From JAGVYF01 sp041650315 (lineage in GTDB: Archaea > Nanobdellota > Nanobdellia > Woesearchaeales > JAGVYF01), in assembly GCA_041650315.1 (NCBI GenBank), contig JBAZLJ010000002.1, positions 186,001-250,000 of the forward strand: 64,000 bases of DNA, given 5' to 3'. The first letter of the stretch is position 1. Each line of letters opens with the position of its first letter. This document shows positions 44,787-54,515 of the stretch, one piece after another. Position numbers and translations under genes: made by a program. Below the pieces are notes generated by a model. That model did not search any database, was not told the origin of the DNA, and saw only the letters and a list, made by a program, of their open reading frames with translations.

Positions 44787-45754
44787 AAAAGATAATCCTA
44801 TTTTTTATTGGTGGAGCAATAAATTATGGTTTGAAGATTGGATTGACGTTCGTATTCACTGAATCGTTAAAAATACCATATTATCTATCATATCTTATCG
44901 GACTGATAACGGTTATATCGTTCAGCTTCTATTATAATTTTCATGTTACATTCAACAATCACAAAAATAGTGCTAGGAAGTTCATAAAATATGGATTTTC
45001 CTTATTGGCACTGAATAGTTTGGACTATTCCTCAGTAATATTCTTGACAAACCTAGGAATAGAGTATATCCTGTCCATCATAATAGTCACCTCTGCATTG
45101 AGCTTTATGAAGTACCTCCTATTCAATAATCTTATATTCAACGACAATCCCCATAAAAATATTGCTGGTAACTACTGTGATAAAGAAAATTCAAAAAACC
45201 CAATCATCAAATATCTGAATAATTCATTCAAGAATATGGTTTCCCAATTAGCTAAAAAAACAAATGCTAAAAATATGCTTGATATAGGGTGCGGAGAAGG
45301 ATATATCACTAATCATTTATACAATGAATTAAACCCCCTAAAGATTCAGGGCATGGATCTCGAAGAATCAGCAATAAAAAAAGCAAGAATATTACATCCT
45401 ATGATTGATTTTAATACCGGAAATATATATAACCTTAATTCGGAATTTAAAAAATATGACCTAGTAATAGCTAATGAAGTGCTCGAGCATGTTGAATACC
45501 CCGAACAAGCATTGGATCAGTTACAAAAAACAACAAATAGGTATTGTATCATAAGTGTACCGAATGAACCATTCTGGAGCATGGCTAACCTATTGAGATT
45601 GAAATATGTTTCTGATTTGGGAAATACTCCTGGGCATGTGCAGAACTGGACGAGGGGGCAATTCAGACGCCTGTTGTATAAATATTTCGACAAAATCGAG
45701 ATGCATACCTGTGGCGGCCTTTGGAATATCGCGTTGTGTGAGATAAAGAACTAA
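44783..45754 (+). CDS. GtrA-like flippase domain fused to SAM methyltransferase
   Basis: The ATG at 44783 overlaps the previous stop (ATGA); the frame is open far upstream but inside the GT2 gene. Residues about 1-125 form four membrane helices of the GtrA type (GGAINYGLKIGLTF, SFSFYYNFHVTFN). Residues about 150-323 are a class I methyltransferase (MLDIGCGEGYITNHL, MDLEESAI, VIANEVLEHVEYP, ISVPNEPFWS). It may methylate the sugar that its membrane part helps flip. The fusion order is unusual to me. Confidence 0.88.
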   Translation: MKKIILFFIGGAINYGLKIGLTFVFTESLKIPYYLSYLIGLITVISFSFYYNFHVTFNNHKNSARKFIKYGFSLLALNSLDYSSVIFLTNLGIEYILSIIIVTSALSFMKYLLFNNLIFNDNPHKNIAGNYCDKENSKNPIIKYLNNSFKNMVSQLAKKTNAKNMLDIGCGEGYITNHLYNELNPLKIQGMDLEESAIKKARILHPMIDFNTGNIYNLNSEFKKYDLVIANEVLEHVEYPEQALDQLQKTTNRYCIISVPNEPFWSMANLLRLKYVSDLGNTPGHVQNWTRGQFRRLLYKYFDKIEMHTCGGLWNIALCEIKN

Positions 45755-45787
45755 ATCCACCCCCTCAATAAGCACAAATATTAATCA

Positions 45788-47266
45788 CTAAGGGAGATTA
45801 GAGTATATTCTAAGATTATTGTGATTATAGATTATACTAGTATTAGTAATTTCAATAAACTCTGAAAAAGCGTCTCGTTCATGTTCAAGATCCTGTAATT
45901 CCCCCACGTTCTTGAGATTTAACATTAAGTCTTGATTTCCAAATTCGACAAGATAAAATTGCTTAGAAAAATCTAATTGATTAGAATTATGAAATCGCAT
46001 TATGGAATTATTTCCAAAAAAATAATTTAAATATTGAGGATCTCCTTCAATAACTATCAACTCCGAATCAGGAACCACTGCGTATATTTGTTTCATAACT
46101 TCGTATTTGGTATCTGTGTATAAGGATTGCTCGTACATAATCAACGGAGTAATAATCATTAGACTAATTATCGAGATAGAAACTAGCTTCTTGAAGTATT
46201 TATTCAAGAATAGGGAGTAAGGGATAAGTAATAAAGGGATTATTGAAAAGAAGTACCTATGACCCACTGTGAAATTTATCAACCAACTATATCTGAATAC
46301 GTCTATCTTGCCAAAAACTAATAATGACAGAATTGTAATCAAGATAATCTCGGCCTTCTTATTATACTTCCCTAAAAATGGAGATATGCCCATCAGTGGA
46401 TAAATAGTACATAATATCAACAAAGGCTTCCAGAGAATCATCAAATTGGAGAATTTAGATATCCCGAAACCCAGCATATAATAATAAACATTAGTCCCGC
46501 CGCCGGCGTATCTAGTATTGAATATGCCATCATAAGCAAAATAATTGAATGCTAAGATAAGCAAAAGCGAAGGAAGGGCCCCTGTAAAAATTTCCAAAAA
46601 TAATTTTATATCTTTATTAAACCATGATTTACCTTTAAATAAATTCCGAATCGTCTTATATAACGGAATAATCATAAAACCTATCAGCAGAAGGCCGTTG
46701 GTCAATCTCAACAAACAGCTTATGCCCAACATGAGACCTGCCAGTAATTTAGAATTCTTTTTCTCTGAGAGATAGAAATAGAATCCTAATAGAGTAAATG
46801 TTATAGTGGGTATCTCACTCATCACAGTCCTTGAATAAAATATAAAACCAGGGTATAGCAAGTAAAGTAGGCCATATCTCTTATTCAATCCATATTTTTT
46901 CAGTATTTTTACAAAAATCCATAGATTCAGCAAATGAAAAATCAATCCGGACAGAAAGATTAGCCTCCAATCAATCATTGCAAATGGAAGGATTATCACT
47001 GAGTTACCTAATTGATATGCTGGAACAAATTTATCTGAGTCGGGCAGATCCGCAGAGTAATAGGATTTGAAAATATCATAGGTTGAAACTTCACCTTCAG
47101 TTAAAAATGAGATTCCGGCAAGATAAGCGTTCTCATCGGCTATAGAAAAAAAAGAAGGATAAAAGTATAGAAATGCAAATATGTACACGAATATTCCCAT
47201 ATAGAAAAGCTTATCTTTCATAATCCTGAGATAATCCTGCTGATTTAAAAGCTTATTTATACCCAA
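45788..47266 (-). CDS. GT-C-like polytopic membrane protein
   Basis: The 492-residue protein has about eleven membrane helices and an early outside-loop SIADENAYLAGISFL, the Asp-Glu pattern of GT39/GT83-type transferases. SRTVMSEIPTITFTLLGFYF resembles the second conserved region of that group. A soluble tail of about 90 residues follows. It probably transfers a sugar from a polyprenyl carrier. Its start overlaps the end of the following minus-strand GT-C-like gene by ten bases. Confidence 0.75.
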   Translation of the reverse strand: MGINKLLNQQDYLRIMKDKLFYMGIFVYIFAFLYFYPSFFSIADENAYLAGISFLTEGEVSTYDIFKSYYSADLPDSDKFVPAYQLGNSVIILPFAMIDWRLIFLSGLIFHLLNLWIFVKILKKYGLNKRYGLLYLLYPGFIFYSRTVMSEIPTITFTLLGFYFYLSEKKNSKLLAGLMLGISCLLRLTNGLLLIGFMIIPLYKTIRNLFKGKSWFNKDIKLFLEIFTGALPSLLLILAFNYFAYDGIFNTRYAGGGTNVYYYMLGFGISKFSNLMILWKPLLILCTIYPLMGISPFLGKYNKKAEIILITILSLLVFGKIDVFRYSWLINFTVGHRYFFSIIPLLLIPYSLFLNKYFKKLVSISIISLMIITPLIMYEQSLYTDTKYEVMKQIYAVVPDSELIVIEGDPQYLNYFFGNNSIMRFHNSNQLDFSKQFYLVEFGNQDLMLNLKNVGELQDLEHERDAFSEFIEITNTSIIYNHNNLRIYSNLP

Positions 47267-48903
47267 GAAGGAGAATCTGCCACATAATTAGGTGCACCCA
47301 CATAATCCGCTAGATGAGTATATGTTTGATCATATAGTACATTATAATCATATAACCCAATTCTTTTCAAAGTTATGTTCTCTTTAGAATAAATTAATAT
47401 AATTTTATCTCCGGCTATAAACTCATACGACTTATTAAACCCTAAATTATCAAGTTTATTCAAATAATCCGTTTGTAATGGTGAGATTATCACATAATCA
47501 ACATCAGTTATATATTTATTAAAAATTAATTCTATATTCTCTTGATTAAATGAAGAATATATCTCTCGGTGCAGATAATGTTTACCATTGATTGGGCCTA
47601 TTTTAGTGCTATAAAAAGACAAAACTTTTATGTATCCGGGAGTATTGGTTCTAAACCAGTAACCTATTGTTTTTATTCCGCAATCCCCATAGTTGGTGCC
47701 ATAGTCTATAAAATTAGAATCCGAGATTGGAAATCTATAAATTTGCGGGAATAATAGCCAAAAATTACTAATGAATAAAAAAAGAATAATCATAATCTTA
47801 AATCTTTGTTTTAATCTAATTTGAAATAACTGAACAAATGAAAATAAAATTAAAAAGATTATTGAAGTGAATAAATATACTTTTAGATTAACTTTTGTGG
47901 GATCCATAAAAAAGATAAATGGTACAGAATATATCAAACCCGCAAAAAGAAGGATTGATCTTTTCTCCAGCCTAAACAGAGATTTAATACCTAATAAAGA
48001 CATTGATATAATAAAAATGAACAGAAGGGGATTTGTAATATCATAAAACGATTTTACTAACGGCAGGATATGGAATCCGAAATATTTAGGCTTTGCGAGT
48101 ATATGGCCGAGCATACCTGCATTCGATCCAACATCAGATGGTGAAACTATTCTAATCGATAAAAAGATCAGAATTTGGAGAATCAAAGCACTAATGGGCA
48201 TAGCATAAAAACGCCAGTTGTTGATTCTTGATAATGATGATCTTATATTTATAAATGCCTCTTGGCGGTACACTATGAATGTGAACATGACTACTGCCAA
48301 GAATTGAGGAAAGAAATTATCTGAAAGAATGAATAATGAAATGAGTATTGAACTTATATATGCGTACTTATTTAACGATGTCCTTAGATATTTGATTAAG
48401 AAATATAGCGCAAATACCTGTAATGGTAAAGAGAACATCATAACATTAGATAAATCCCTAGACCATGCTACATGCAATGGGAAAATACTAAAAAAAGCAG
48501 ATGTCACTAATGATTGTCCGCGCGTCAAGAATAACTGCAAAAACAGACATATTGCCCAAATAGAGATTAAACTTATTAAGATTAATGGTAGACGCCAGGC
48601 AAATTCAGTGATTGATATTCCTAAATAATTGTAGAATAATGCTACCGAAGCTAGGAAAATCGGATAAATTATACTATATAAAAAAGCGAATATCCTTAGG
48701 GGATTGCCAATCCCATAATTCGCTGTGTTTAGAAAAGAATCCCACTCATTTGTCGGGAATGAATCCAGCACAAATTGCTGGAATAAGGCTAGATCATTAC
48801 CGCAGAAAGGCAGATCAGAATAGATTATCCTAACTAAAAATGCCACAACTAACACTAGATAGAATGCTATATTCGATACTAATCTATCTGTTGATCTATT
48901 CAT
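47257..48903 (-). CDS. GT-C-like polytopic membrane protein
   Basis: The 548-residue protein has about twelve hydrophobic helices. The first outside loop contains DLPFCGNDLALFQQFVLDSF, where an Asp pair could act as in GT-C enzymes. HVAWSRDLSNVMMFSLPLQ resembles the conserved helix-flanking segment of PMT-like proteins. The C-terminal 130 residues form an outside domain. It is transcribed just before the 492-residue protein, so the two may add consecutive sugars. The enzymatic role is inferred from fold features only. Confidence 0.7.
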   Translation of the reverse strand: MNRSTDRLVSNIAFYLVLVVAFLVRIIYSDLPFCGNDLALFQQFVLDSFPTNEWDSFLNTANYGIGNPLRIFAFLYSIIYPIFLASVALFYNYLGISITEFAWRLPLILISLISIWAICLFLQLFLTRGQSLVTSAFFSIFPLHVAWSRDLSNVMMFSLPLQVFALYFLIKYLRTSLNKYAYISSILISLFILSDNFFPQFLAVVMFTFIVYRQEAFINIRSSLSRINNWRFYAMPISALILQILIFLSIRIVSPSDVGSNAGMLGHILAKPKYFGFHILPLVKSFYDITNPLLFIFIISMSLLGIKSLFRLEKRSILLFAGLIYSVPFIFFMDPTKVNLKVYLFTSIIFLILFSFVQLFQIRLKQRFKIMIILFLFISNFWLLFPQIYRFPISDSNFIDYGTNYGDCGIKTIGYWFRTNTPGYIKVLSFYSTKIGPINGKHYLHREIYSSFNQENIELIFNKYITDVDYVIISPLQTDYLNKLDNLGFNKSYEFIAGDKIILIYSKENITLKRIGLYDYNVLYDQTYTHLADYVGAPNYVADSPSWV

Positions 48904-48927
48904 TAAATATCTAGATTAAATAATGCC

Positions 48928-49620
48928 TTATAATGTTTTCGTTAATCGACAGACTATGAATTGGCTCATCCCCAGATTAGCTAAAATGGGTACCCTATAG
49001 AAAAAAGAGTTGAAGAATGACGACAGGAATGGGATATTCAATGGTATCAGCAAACGATAACCGGATTTTATTATGCCAAATCCATTTTTCTTAAGGATTC
49101 TCTTCATCTTCCTGATTGAAGTCAGATTATGGGGGCCCTCTGGATCCTTAATCCCTAAATACTCAAAAATCCGGAACGGAATCTCCCATAACGGATTAGG
49201 AAAACTCATGATGACCCTAGTATTCGGACTTGATAATCTTTTGATTGATTTAATGGTAGCTGATAAATCGGACAGATGCTCGATCACATCAATCAAAACA
49301 ATATAATCGAAATCCGTTTTAGGATTCACTTCATTAACATCTTTAACTTCAAATCTTAAATTGCTCGCCGGGACCTGATTCGCAATATCGATCAATTTCT
49401 GGCTAAGATCAATGCCTTTGCCCTTCTGAGGGTTAAGCCATCTCAAGAAATCGCCATTGCCGCAACCGATATCCAATACAGAGCTTGATGAAGGATTAGG
49501 AATGAATCCATGGATCAATCCATACACTTTAAGATTGTAATAATTCTTAGCGATGCCCCTGCCATACCTCAATGCAAGATTATCGAAATGATTGCCCACT
49601 GCTTGATTTGAGAAACCCAT
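48928..49620 (-). CDS. Class I SAM-dependent methyltransferase
   Basis: The ATG at 49620 is chosen because the frame further upstream runs into the divergent gene. The 230-residue protein has VLDIGCGNGDFLRWL, GKGIDLSQKLIDIA, the DYIVLIDVIEHLSDL motif and MSFPNPLWEIPF, a UbiG/Methyltransf_11-like enzyme. The C-terminal half is hydrophobic and aromatic. It shares a short divergent promoter region, with ATCTTTATATATA, with the radical SAM gene. Confidence 0.87.
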   Translation of the reverse strand: MGFSNQAVGNHFDNLALRYGRGIAKNYYNLKVYGLIHGFIPNPSSSSVLDIGCGNGDFLRWLNPQKGKGIDLSQKLIDIANQVPASNLRFEVKDVNEVNPKTDFDYIVLIDVIEHLSDLSATIKSIKRLSSPNTRVIMSFPNPLWEIPFRIFEYLGIKDPEGPHNLTSIRKMKRILKKNGFGIIKSGYRLLIPLNIPFLSSFFNSFFYRVPILANLGMSQFIVCRLTKTL

Positions 49621-49666
49621 TGGACAATGGATTATGTAAATCTTTATATATATTTTGTTTCCCCTA

Positions 49667-51094
49667 ATGAATATGGCTGATGAATACGATATAGTTCTAA
49701 TTATCCCAAATCCATCCACTGCAAAAGGGATAAACGATACCACCCATGAACAGTTATTGGGGATACTCTATATAGGCACACTTCTGAATAAAAAAGGATT
49801 CAAGTGCAAAATAATCGATGCCAAAGTACTAGGACTAACAAATCGGGATATAATGGATCGATTGAATACACATAAGCCCAAATTAGTGGGAATAACATTC
49901 AATTCCGTATGCTATAAATCCATCAAGGATCTATGCGAGAAGATCAAAGGATCTAACATGGGTATCAAAATCATCCTAGGCGGACCTCATCCCACTGCGC
50001 TACCGATTGAAACCCTCGAGACTTTCAAAACTGATGCAATCGTTGTCGGAGAGGGTGAATTGACATTCTCAGAGATTGCGAATAATCTAAAGAATAAAAG
50101 AGAATTGTTCAAAAATGTGAACGGCGTATACTACAAAACCAATGGCAAGACCCGGATAAATCCGCCAAGGCAAATGAATCAGGATATCGAGAGCTTGCCA
50201 TTCCCAGACCATTCTATGCTGCCGAATCCCAAACTATACAAAAGACGGACAAAAAAAGTGCCGGCAACACCGATATTGACCAGCAGAGGCTGCCCATACA
50301 GATGCACTTTCTGTAGCAAGGATGTATACAAAAGCAAAGTGGTATTCAGATCACCTGAGAATGTCATCCAAGAGATAGAATATCTAATCAACAAATTCGG
50401 ATTCAAGCAGATTGACATCATAGACGACAATTTCCTAGTCAATAAAGAACGGGCTAAAAATATCCTGAGATTGATCATACAGAAAAAGATAGATATTGCC
50501 ATAAACCTGCAGAGCGGAATACGTGTAGATTCAATCGATGAAGAATTATTGAGACTCATGAAAAAAGCAGGAGTATATAGGGTCGCATTTGGTGTGGAAT
50601 CCGGAGATAAAGATATTCTGCAAAGAATAAAGAAAGATATAAGTTTGGAAGGAGTGAGAAAAGCGGTCAAATTAACTAAAGAGGCTGGATTGCGTGCGGA
50701 TTGCTTTTTCATGATAGGCCTCCCGGGAGATAACGCTAAAACTATGCAACGCACGATTGATTTCGCTAAATCCCTAAAACCAAATACTGCTACTTTCTCA
50801 ATAACATTGCCATTCCCAGGAACTGAATTATACGAAGAAGTCAAGCTCAATGGACTATTCTATGTTGATACCAGATTCGGGCTTGATTATGGGTACAATA
50901 CCGCAAATGTAAACTATGTACTACCTGGAATGGACCGCAAAGAGATACTGACCTATTACAAAAAAGCGTACCGCGATTTCTATCTGAGGCCTTCACAGGT
51001 ATTACGTATGATAATGGATATAAGATCTTTCGAAGAATTGAAATGGTTGATAGATACAGCCTCTTCAGTGTTCAGAAACATAATATTCAAATAA
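49667..51094 (+). CDS. B12-type radical SAM protein
   Basis: The start at 49667 gives TATA-to-ATG spacing like other genes here; 49673 is an alternative. The 475-residue protein has a B12-like domain (residues 5-150, GGPHPTALPIETL, VGEGELTF) and C209-x3-C213-x2-C216 in SRGCPYRCTFC, then IDDNFLVNKERAK, GVESGDKDIL and GLPGDNAKT. It most resembles the next, convergent radical SAM protein, suggesting a duplication. The substrate is unknown. Confidence 0.88.
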   Translation: MNMADEYDIVLIIPNPSTAKGINDTTHEQLLGILYIGTLLNKKGFKCKIIDAKVLGLTNRDIMDRLNTHKPKLVGITFNSVCYKSIKDLCEKIKGSNMGIKIILGGPHPTALPIETLETFKTDAIVVGEGELTFSEIANNLKNKRELFKNVNGVYYKTNGKTRINPPRQMNQDIESLPFPDHSMLPNPKLYKRRTKKVPATPILTSRGCPYRCTFCSKDVYKSKVVFRSPENVIQEIEYLINKFGFKQIDIIDDNFLVNKERAKNILRLIIQKKIDIAINLQSGIRVDSIDEELLRLMKKAGVYRVAFGVESGDKDILQRIKKDISLEGVRKAVKLTKEAGLRADCFFMIGLPGDNAKTMQRTIDFAKSLKPNTATFSITLPFPGTELYEEVKLNGLFYVDTRFGLDYGYNTANVNYVLPGMDRKEILTYYKKAYRDFYLRPSQVLRMIMDIRSFEELKWLIDTASSVFRNIIFK

Positions 51095-51097
51095 TAA

Positions 51098-52543
51098 TCA
51101 TTTCTTGAAAGTGAACAGAACAGTATAAAAGCCCGATTTTACATTATTAACAAAATCAGTGAATGATCTTATCTTGAAGAATCTGTGGAATATATAGCTA
51201 GGCCTCAGATAAAATTCTTTATAGGCAATCAGTATAGCATCTTCTATATCTTTATTCTTCAGATGACAGATATACTCATTGAAAAAAGTCTTAGTATGCA
51301 CATTATCGATATCCAATTGAGTACCATCGCCGAGATTAGCTTTTTCAGAGATCGAGTCAAATAGCTCAGTTCCGGGGAACGGAGTCAATATACCAATATC
51401 CATGGTGTCTGCTTTTATCTTCTTCAAAAAATCTATGCTCTGCCTCAATGTTTCTTTGGTTTCGCCAGGATTCCCGAACATAAGATGGGCATGCGTCTCA
51501 ATACCTACCTTCCTAGCCATCTTGAAAGTCTGCTCAATCATCTCCACTTTAATATCCTTCTTTATGTTATCCAAAATCTGCTGACTTCCACTCTCTACTC
51601 CGAACCATATGCAATAACAGCCGGCTCTCTTCATCAACCTTAGTAAATCCTCGTTTAATGTGCCAATACGAGCATTGCTTGCCCAGACAATATCTAGCTT
51701 CCTATCGATTATGCCATGACAGATATCTTCTAATCTCTTACGATGGGCAGTAAATATCTCATCCCTGAATAAAATGTCTTTATATCCGAGACTCACCAGA
51801 TATTCCAGTTCCTTCAATACATTCTCAGCGCTCCTCAACCTATACTTCTTACCATAGAATGCAGGTGAAGTGCAGAATATGCATCGCCCTATGCAACCTC
51901 TAGAAGTAAGAGCAGTAGTGAATGATTTCTTTTTAGCCAAAGGATTAAAATAAAGATTAGGATTTATCATACGCCTGTCAGGAATAGGAAGATCATCCAA
52001 ATTCTCAATGAATGGCCTATTAGGAGTAACGATTATCTCTTTTCCTTTCCTATAAGATATCCCTAGAACATCGCTGATATCTTCATGCTTGCTTAACTTA
52101 TTGACCAATTCCTTGATTGTCCATTCATATTCACCATGCACTCCGTAATCTATCTCCTTCTTCTCAAGCGCTTTCTTAGGATAGACGGTGGTATGTGGTC
52201 CGCAGAAGATGCAGATCAGATTAGGATTGATATCTTTCAATATTTTTATTACGTGAACATCATATAAAAAAGTGGTATTGCTACTAGCTATGATTACAAT
52301 ATCAAAATTCGATGCAATGCTTTTTATGTCATTAGGCCTTTTTTTCTCGGCGAGTGCATCCAACAGCTTTACACTATGGCCCTCATTTTTGAGAATTGTT
52401 GCTATATACATCAGATTCAATGGCGGAGGCTGGATACTAGCCACTCTCTTCCCATGACACCAGCAACCATAGATAAGATCCCTACTTATGCTCTCATTGT
52501 TCTGGCTCGGCGGATTCAATACAAGGACCCTCATCTTAACCAC
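51098..52543 (-). CDS. B12-type radical SAM protein
   Basis: The 481-residue protein has VLVLNPPSQNNESISRDLIY, CGPHTTVYPKKAL and VHGEYEWT in the B12-type N-terminal domain and C217-x3-C221-x2-C224 in SRGCIGRCIFC, then FRDEIFTAH, GVESGSQQIL and GNPGETKETL. Like the other four radical SAM proteins it lacks a clear DxHxxG. Its start overlaps the end of a DPM1-like gene by eight bases, so both lie in one transcript. Confidence 0.88.
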   Translation of the reverse strand: MVKMRVLVLNPPSQNNESISRDLIYGCWCHGKRVASIQPPPLNLMYIATILKNEGHSVKLLDALAEKKRPNDIKSIASNFDIVIIASSNTTFLYDVHVIKILKDINPNLICIFCGPHTTVYPKKALEKKEIDYGVHGEYEWTIKELVNKLSKHEDISDVLGISYRKGKEIIVTPNRPFIENLDDLPIPDRRMINPNLYFNPLAKKKSFTTALTSRGCIGRCIFCTSPAFYGKKYRLRSAENVLKELEYLVSLGYKDILFRDEIFTAHRKRLEDICHGIIDRKLDIVWASNARIGTLNEDLLRLMKRAGCYCIWFGVESGSQQILDNIKKDIKVEMIEQTFKMARKVGIETHAHLMFGNPGETKETLRQSIDFLKKIKADTMDIGILTPFPGTELFDSISEKANLGDGTQLDIDNVHTKTFFNEYICHLKNKDIEDAILIAYKEFYLRPSYIFHRFFKIRSFTDFVNNVKSGFYTVLFTFKK

Positions 52544-53258
52544 TCACCTTATACTTTATCAGATACCATAATGCCTTAATCCCATCGCTGATGGTTATCT
52601 TCTTGCCTTCATCAAGCTGACGAGGATGATAGGTTATCGGAATCTCCAGGATCCTATAACCGCGATTTATTAGTTTCGCGGTTATCTCCGGCTCAAATCC
52701 GAAACGGTTCTCCTTCAAAGGTATGCCCTTGATCACTCCTGACCTGAATACTTTGTATCCTGTTTCCATATCAGTGATCTTATTATGAAATATCAGAGAA
52801 GTCATACTTGCGAGGAAAAGATTGCCTAATAGAAATGAATATGATTTCAAAGTATTCTTCCGAGAAGATATCAGATTCCTGAGCCTAACCATATCGTCTT
52901 TTTTCAAGAACCTAGATCCGAAAACAACCGAAATTCCCGGATTGGAAAAAGGTTCCAACAATTTCAAATACTCATGAGGATCATATTCAAGGTCCGCATC
53001 TTGTATCAACACAATATCACCAGTCACATATCTCAGACCAGTCCTTATAGCGGCGCCCTTACCTTGATTATCCTCATGATTCGCGAGAATTATGCCATTC
53101 ATATTCTTGAGCAGGCTTAAACTAGAATCTGTGCTCTTATCATCAACAGCGATTATCTCTTTGGTTATCCCATTCAATTCTACGGATTTAATCTTATCGA
53201 TTATAGCGCAGATTGTCTTCTCTTCATTATACACTGGAACGATTATGCTGAGTTTCAT
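52536..53258 (-). CDS. DPM1-like polyprenyl-phosphate glycosyltransferase
   Basis: The 240-residue GT2 has LSIIVPVYNEEKTICAII, AVDDKSTDSSLSLL, QGKGAAIRTGL, the DxD region IQDADLEYDPHEYL, GSRFLK and DMETGYKVF, matching bacterial and archaeal dolichol-phosphate-sugar synthases. It lacks strong membrane helices at the C-terminus. It makes a lipid-linked monosaccharide donor for the GT-C enzymes. It is the first gene of a two-gene unit with the radical SAM protein. Confidence 0.9.
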   Translation of the reverse strand: MKLSIIVPVYNEEKTICAIIDKIKSVELNGITKEIIAVDDKSTDSSLSLLKNMNGIILANHEDNQGKGAAIRTGLRYVTGDIVLIQDADLEYDPHEYLKLLEPFSNPGISVVFGSRFLKKDDMVRLRNLISSRKNTLKSYSFLLGNLFLASMTSLIFHNKITDMETGYKVFRSGVIKGIPLKENRFGFEPEITAKLINRGYRILEIPITYHPRQLDEGKKITISDGIKALWYLIKYKVSG

Positions 53259-53411
53259 GGGTCCTTCGATTATCCTGCTGAAAATTCTTTTGTTTATATA
53301 GTTTTGGCTGATTAGGAATTATTTTATATATAAATTCAACCCTTTTAAATAAATCAATGCCCAATAACAACTAATCAGGAAATTGATAAATTCAGTTTGA
53401 AACAATCGATG

Positions 53412-54515
53412 TTATTCCCTTAATTTTTTAATGACTTCCCGCCTCATATAATATTCTGGTATCGGCTCATTATTTTTCATCATCTCCCTCAATCGTGTGC
53501 CGGATATTTCAATTATATCTACACCATCATGCCTACAAGTATTCCGTGTTGCCAAGCAATCACATTTTTTACAATAGTATGGGCCCTTAAACAAAAGTGG
53601 AACTACTCCCAAATCCGGAAACTTTTGGAAGATATCCTGAGACTCATACTCACCATATGTTTTCTTGAATCCCGAATGATCTCTCCCTACCACCATTTCA
53701 GTTATCCCAAAATTATGACGCATGACTGCTTGCAAAAGCACTTCCCTAGGGCCTGCGCTCATAGATAGTATAGGTAAGAATGAGAAAATTACTCTCTCTG
53801 AGGGATAATAATTATCAATAAGCGCGCTATAACAGTCTTTTATCTTCTGACGGTCATATTTCCTAACGCCAATTTGATCCAATGCATGTATCACTAACCC
53901 ATCACTCTGCTCTAATGCCAATCTTTGTAGATATTCATGAGCACGATGCGGAATATTAGTTGTAGAGAATGCAGATACTTTCTTCCAACCCCTTTTCTTG
54001 ATTTCTTCCTTCATCAATGCGGGAGTCAGTGCATCATCCCCATAATATTTAGATTCACCTTCAAACAAAGCCACATCGCCATAAAACAAAAACGGTTTTA
54101 TGTTCTGTATGTATGAAACACCGGGATGCTCAGGGTCCCTTGTTCTGAAAATATTATCGATATATCTTTCCTTACATAGCTCAAACCTTCCATCGATAAA
54201 TATCAAACCTATCGGCTTTCCTGAATGCATTAAGATTGCCTCCCCATTAGGAATATTGTCATATATCTCTTTAGAAACATGGAATAAAGGGGGTATTGGT
54301 AAGATAGTCCCATCCCTCATTCTGCTGCAAGAGATAATGGATTCAAGATCGTTTTCAGAAACAAACCCTGAAAGAGGTAATGCGCCATGAACGATATTCT
54401 CAACTGATAGAAGCAAGTCAGAGGATATCTCTATCTTAGGCAAACCGAAATCTTTCTTCTTTGCAATGATATCTTTGTCTGTTATTATTCGATTGGCGTA
54501 TCTCATGATGTTCAT
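53412..54515 (-). CDS. sat: ATP sulfurylase-like nucleotidyltransferase
   Basis: The 367-residue protein has the homodimeric Sat features. FSTTNIPHRAHEYLQRL holds the HxxH nucleotide site, and GPREVLLQAVMRHNFG and VVGRDHSGFK follow. The zinc-site motif CKKCDC...NTCRH is present, and SGTRLREMMKNNEPIP lies near the end. ATP sulfurylase makes adenylyl sulfate (APS) from ATP and sulfate. No APS kinase, APS reductase or sulfotransferase is visible in the window, and it is the last gene of the phosphoramidate-like operon. It may therefore provide APS for the adjacent HIT protein or act on another oxyanion. It overlaps the HIT gene by four bases. Confidence 0.9.
   Translation of the reverse strand: MNIMRYANRIITDKDIIAKKKDFGLPKIEISSDLLLSVENIVHGALPLSGFVSENDLESIISCSRMRDGTILPIPPLFHVSKEIYDNIPNGEAILMHSGKPIGLIFIDGRFELCKERYIDNIFRTRDPEHPGVSYIQNIKPFLFYGDVALFEGESKYYGDDALTPALMKEEIKKRGWKKVSAFSTTNIPHRAHEYLQRLALEQSDGLVIHALDQIGVRKYDRQKIKDCYSALIDNYYPSERVIFSFLPILSMSAGPREVLLQAVMRHNFGITEMVVGRDHSGFKKTYGEYESQDIFQKFPDLGVVPLLFKGPYYCKKCDCLATRNTCRHDGVDIIEISGTRLREMMKNNEPIPEYYMRREVIKKLRE

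Noticed and set aside
50179..50850. Open minus-strand frame of 223 codons
   Set aside because: It lies wholly inside the radical SAM gene on the plus strand, whose motifs are clear; the translated product has no family features and a Ser/Leu/Ile-rich shadow composition.
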